6,202 bases of DNA, taken from NCBI GenBank assembly GCA_003511885.1, contig DOIX01000122.1, positions 1-6,202 of the forward strand, read 5' to 3'. The stretch's first letter is position 1, and each line of letters begins with the position of its first letter. Positions 5,042 to 6,202 of this stretch are shown here, piece after piece. The position numbers were made by a program, and so were the translations under genes. Under the pieces are notes generated by a model. It saw only the letters and a program-made list of their open reading frames with translations. It had not been told where the DNA came from and searched no databases. Source of the DNA: Cyanobacteria bacterium UBA11153. Its GTDB lineage: Bacteria; Cyanobacteriota; Cyanobacteriia; Cyanobacteriales; Coleofasciculaceae.

Positions 5042-5905
5042 ATGAAAAGACTCAAAAATAAATTCAGCTATCTCACAGCTATAGAAAGAGTATCCCTATC
5101 ATTTCCTGCGAAAGTCTTATTAGATAAAAATTTACTCCAAGGCAAAATCCTCGACTTTGGCTGTGGTTTTGGTAACGATGTTAAATTATTACAGGCACAA
5201 GGATTCGATATTACAGGTTACGATCCTTATTATTTCCCGGAATATCCAGAGGCAAAATTCGATACTATTATCTGTTTTTATGTTTTGAATGTTTTGTTTC
5301 CTGAAGAACAAGCGAATGTGATGATGGAAGTGTCACATTTACTGAAGCCGGGAGGGAAAGCCTATTATGCGGTGAGGCGAGATTTAAAGAAAGAAGGCTT
5401 TCGCGAACATTATATCCACAAAAAGCCTACATATCAGTGCATCGTTAAGCTGCCCTTTCAGTCAATGCACTTGGATGACTACTGTGAAATATATGAATAT
5501 GTTCATTACAATCATCTCAGACATTCAGCCAATAAATGCGTATTCTGTAATCCTCAGAAGAATATAACATTACTCACAGAGTCAGCTACAGCTTATGCCA
5601 TGTTGGATAATTATCCTGTTAGCAAAGGACATACTTTGATTGTTCCCAAGTGCCATGTGGCTAATTATTTTGAACTCCCGTTTAAGCAACAGTCTGCTTG
5701 TTGGTTTATGGCGAATAAAGTCCAGGAAATTTTAACTAAAAAATTTAGTCCAGATGGGTTTAATGTCGGGATGAATATTAATAGGGCTGCTGGTCAAAAT
5801 ATGATGCACGCTACTATTCATATTATCCCCCGTTATCAAGGTGATGCTGTTGGTAGTAAAGGTGGTGTGAGAACTGTGATTCCCCAAAAAAAGATCCAGC
5901 GTTAG
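5042..5905 (+). CDS. Class I SAM methyltransferase fused to a HIT domain
   Basis: Residues ~15-115 form a Rossmann-type SAM methyltransferase: motif I ILDFGCGFGND (36-46), the acidic end of strand 2 at GYDP (59-62), FDTIICFYVLNV (73-84) and LLKPGG (100-105). Residues ~164-270 form a HIT domain: the zinc-type pair CVFC (166-169), NYPVSKGHTLIVPKCH (190-205) and NVGMNINRAAGQ (241-252). HIT proteins hydrolyse or transfer nucleotides through a covalent nucleotidyl-histidine. The triad HxHxH, usually HAHIH or similar, reads HATIH here (256-260), so the middle histidine, which is the nucleophile, is Thr258. The HIT half may therefore bind a nucleotide without normal hydrolysis, or belong to a subfamily using Thr. 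ATG 5042 follows an in-frame stop at 5024, so little choice of start remains. No Shine-Dalgarno is visible. Substrates of both halves are unknown. Confidence 0.88.
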   Translation: MKRLKNKFSYLTAIERVSLSFPAKVLLDKNLLQGKILDFGCGFGNDVKLLQAQGFDITGYDPYYFPEYPEAKFDTIICFYVLNVLFPEEQANVMMEVSHLLKPGGKAYYAVRRDLKKEGFREHYIHKKPTYQCIVKLPFQSMHLDDYCEIYEYVHYNHLRHSANKCVFCNPQKNITLLTESATAYAMLDNYPVSKGHTLIVPKCHVANYFELPFKQQSACWFMANKVQEILTKKFSPDGFNVGMNINRAAGQNMMHATIHIIPRYQGDAVGSKGGVRTVIPQKKIQR

Positions 5906-5956
5906 TAATGATAGGAATGATTACCGTTATTCCATCGATATCGAAGCAACTTACAA

Positions 5957-6202
5957 TTATATTTCTTGACGCGATAATACATACCAACCAAACCCAAAAA
6001 AACGGAATGCCCAACATCCTGGGAGGTGACCATCTGGTGCTTTGTTAAGATCGAGAATTAAATCTTTATAACGATCCACTTGCCATCCCACACGTTTAAC
6101 AAATTCAATAGATTCATTGGCAAATAGTTGTGGCTGTTGGACTGTTGTATAGCAACCGCCACATCGGTTAAGACATCAATAACATCATGAAGAGAAGCGG
6201 AA
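5957..6202 (-). pseudogene. 3' end of an unidentified gene, frameshifted by an 8-bp duplication
   Basis: The gene enters from the right edge and ends at TAA 5957-5959. From the edge one frame reads SASLHDVIDVLTDVAVAIQQ; it then turns unlikely and stops. Another frame reads on from the same point as PQLFANESIEFVKRVGWQ, VDRYKDLILDLNKAPDGHLP and GCWAFRFFGFGWYVLSRQEI. That second frame has stops upstream and no start codon. The switch falls on two adjacent near-identical 8-mers (6132-6147). Removing one restores a single frame across the whole stretch. I do not recognise the family. The end is rich in aromatic residues, but no motif I can assign is visible. The gene is probably inactive unless the duplication is a sequencing error. 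Confidence 0.5.
6132..6147 (-). repeat. 8-bp tandem duplication breaking a reading frame
   Basis: On the minus strand CAACAGTC is followed directly by CAACAGCC, matching at seven of eight bases. Eight is not a multiple of three, and the frame change it causes is exactly the one needed to explain the split coding sequence around it. Confidence 0.6.

Noticed and set aside
5914..5933. Hairpin GGAAT...ATTCC after the fusion gene as a terminator
   Set aside because: The stem is only five base pairs with a ten-base loop and no T-run follows.
5823..6017. 64-residue minus-strand frame rich in Ile and Phe that looks like a membrane segment
   Set aside because: It overlaps the HIT domain coding end and uses a different frame from the better-supported reverse gene remnant in the same interval.

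Overview
The window is cyanobacterial. It carries a phycobilisome rod-core linker gene (cpcG), six copies of the HIP1 octamer GCGATCGC (starting at 298, 524, 781, 787, 3352 and 4598), and spacers full of short palindromic repeats, G-rich tandem repeats and miniature inverted-repeat elements. This fits a filamentous cyanobacterium of the Oscillatoriales/Nostocales kind. The genus cannot be fixed from the sequence alone.

Layout. Positions 47-358 (+) encode a shrunken Uma2-family protein: the family's N-terminus is joined directly to its C-terminal coiled coil and the nuclease core is missing. Its stop codon overlaps the GTG start of an RluA/RluD-type 23S rRNA pseudouridine synthase (355-1410, +). 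The synthase tail is interrupted by two in-frame palindromes, at 1204-1254 and 1283-1328. The synthase converges on cpcG (1407-2159, -), and the two stop codons overlap. Positions 2160-2796 contain no gene. They hold the probable cpcG leader, a GGATGGGG tandem repeat, a decayed hairpin repeat, a 123-bp MITE with a 5-bp target duplication, and further small hairpins. Positions 2797-3945 (-) encode an APH-fold sugar-kinase-like protein resembling N-acetylhexosamine 1-kinase. The next ~1.1 kb has a candidate promoter for that gene, another G-rich tandem repeat, a possible decayed gene fragment and two large adjoining palindromic elements. Positions 5042-5905 (+) encode a fusion of a class I SAM methyltransferase and a HIT (histidine triad) domain, in which the middle, normally nucleophilic histidine is threonine. 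The right edge holds the 3' end of an unidentified reverse-strand gene, broken by what looks like an 8-bp tandem duplication.

The genes do not form one pathway. Only the Uma2 remnant and the pseudouridine synthase look transcriptionally and translationally coupled. The recurring theme is remodelling of genes and spacers by small repeats: an internal gene deletion, palindromes absorbed into a coding sequence, a MITE placed against an older repeat, and a duplication that breaks a reading frame. The least ordinary protein is the methyltransferase-HIT fusion. I found no CRISPR array, rRNA or tRNA and no recognisable complete defence system.
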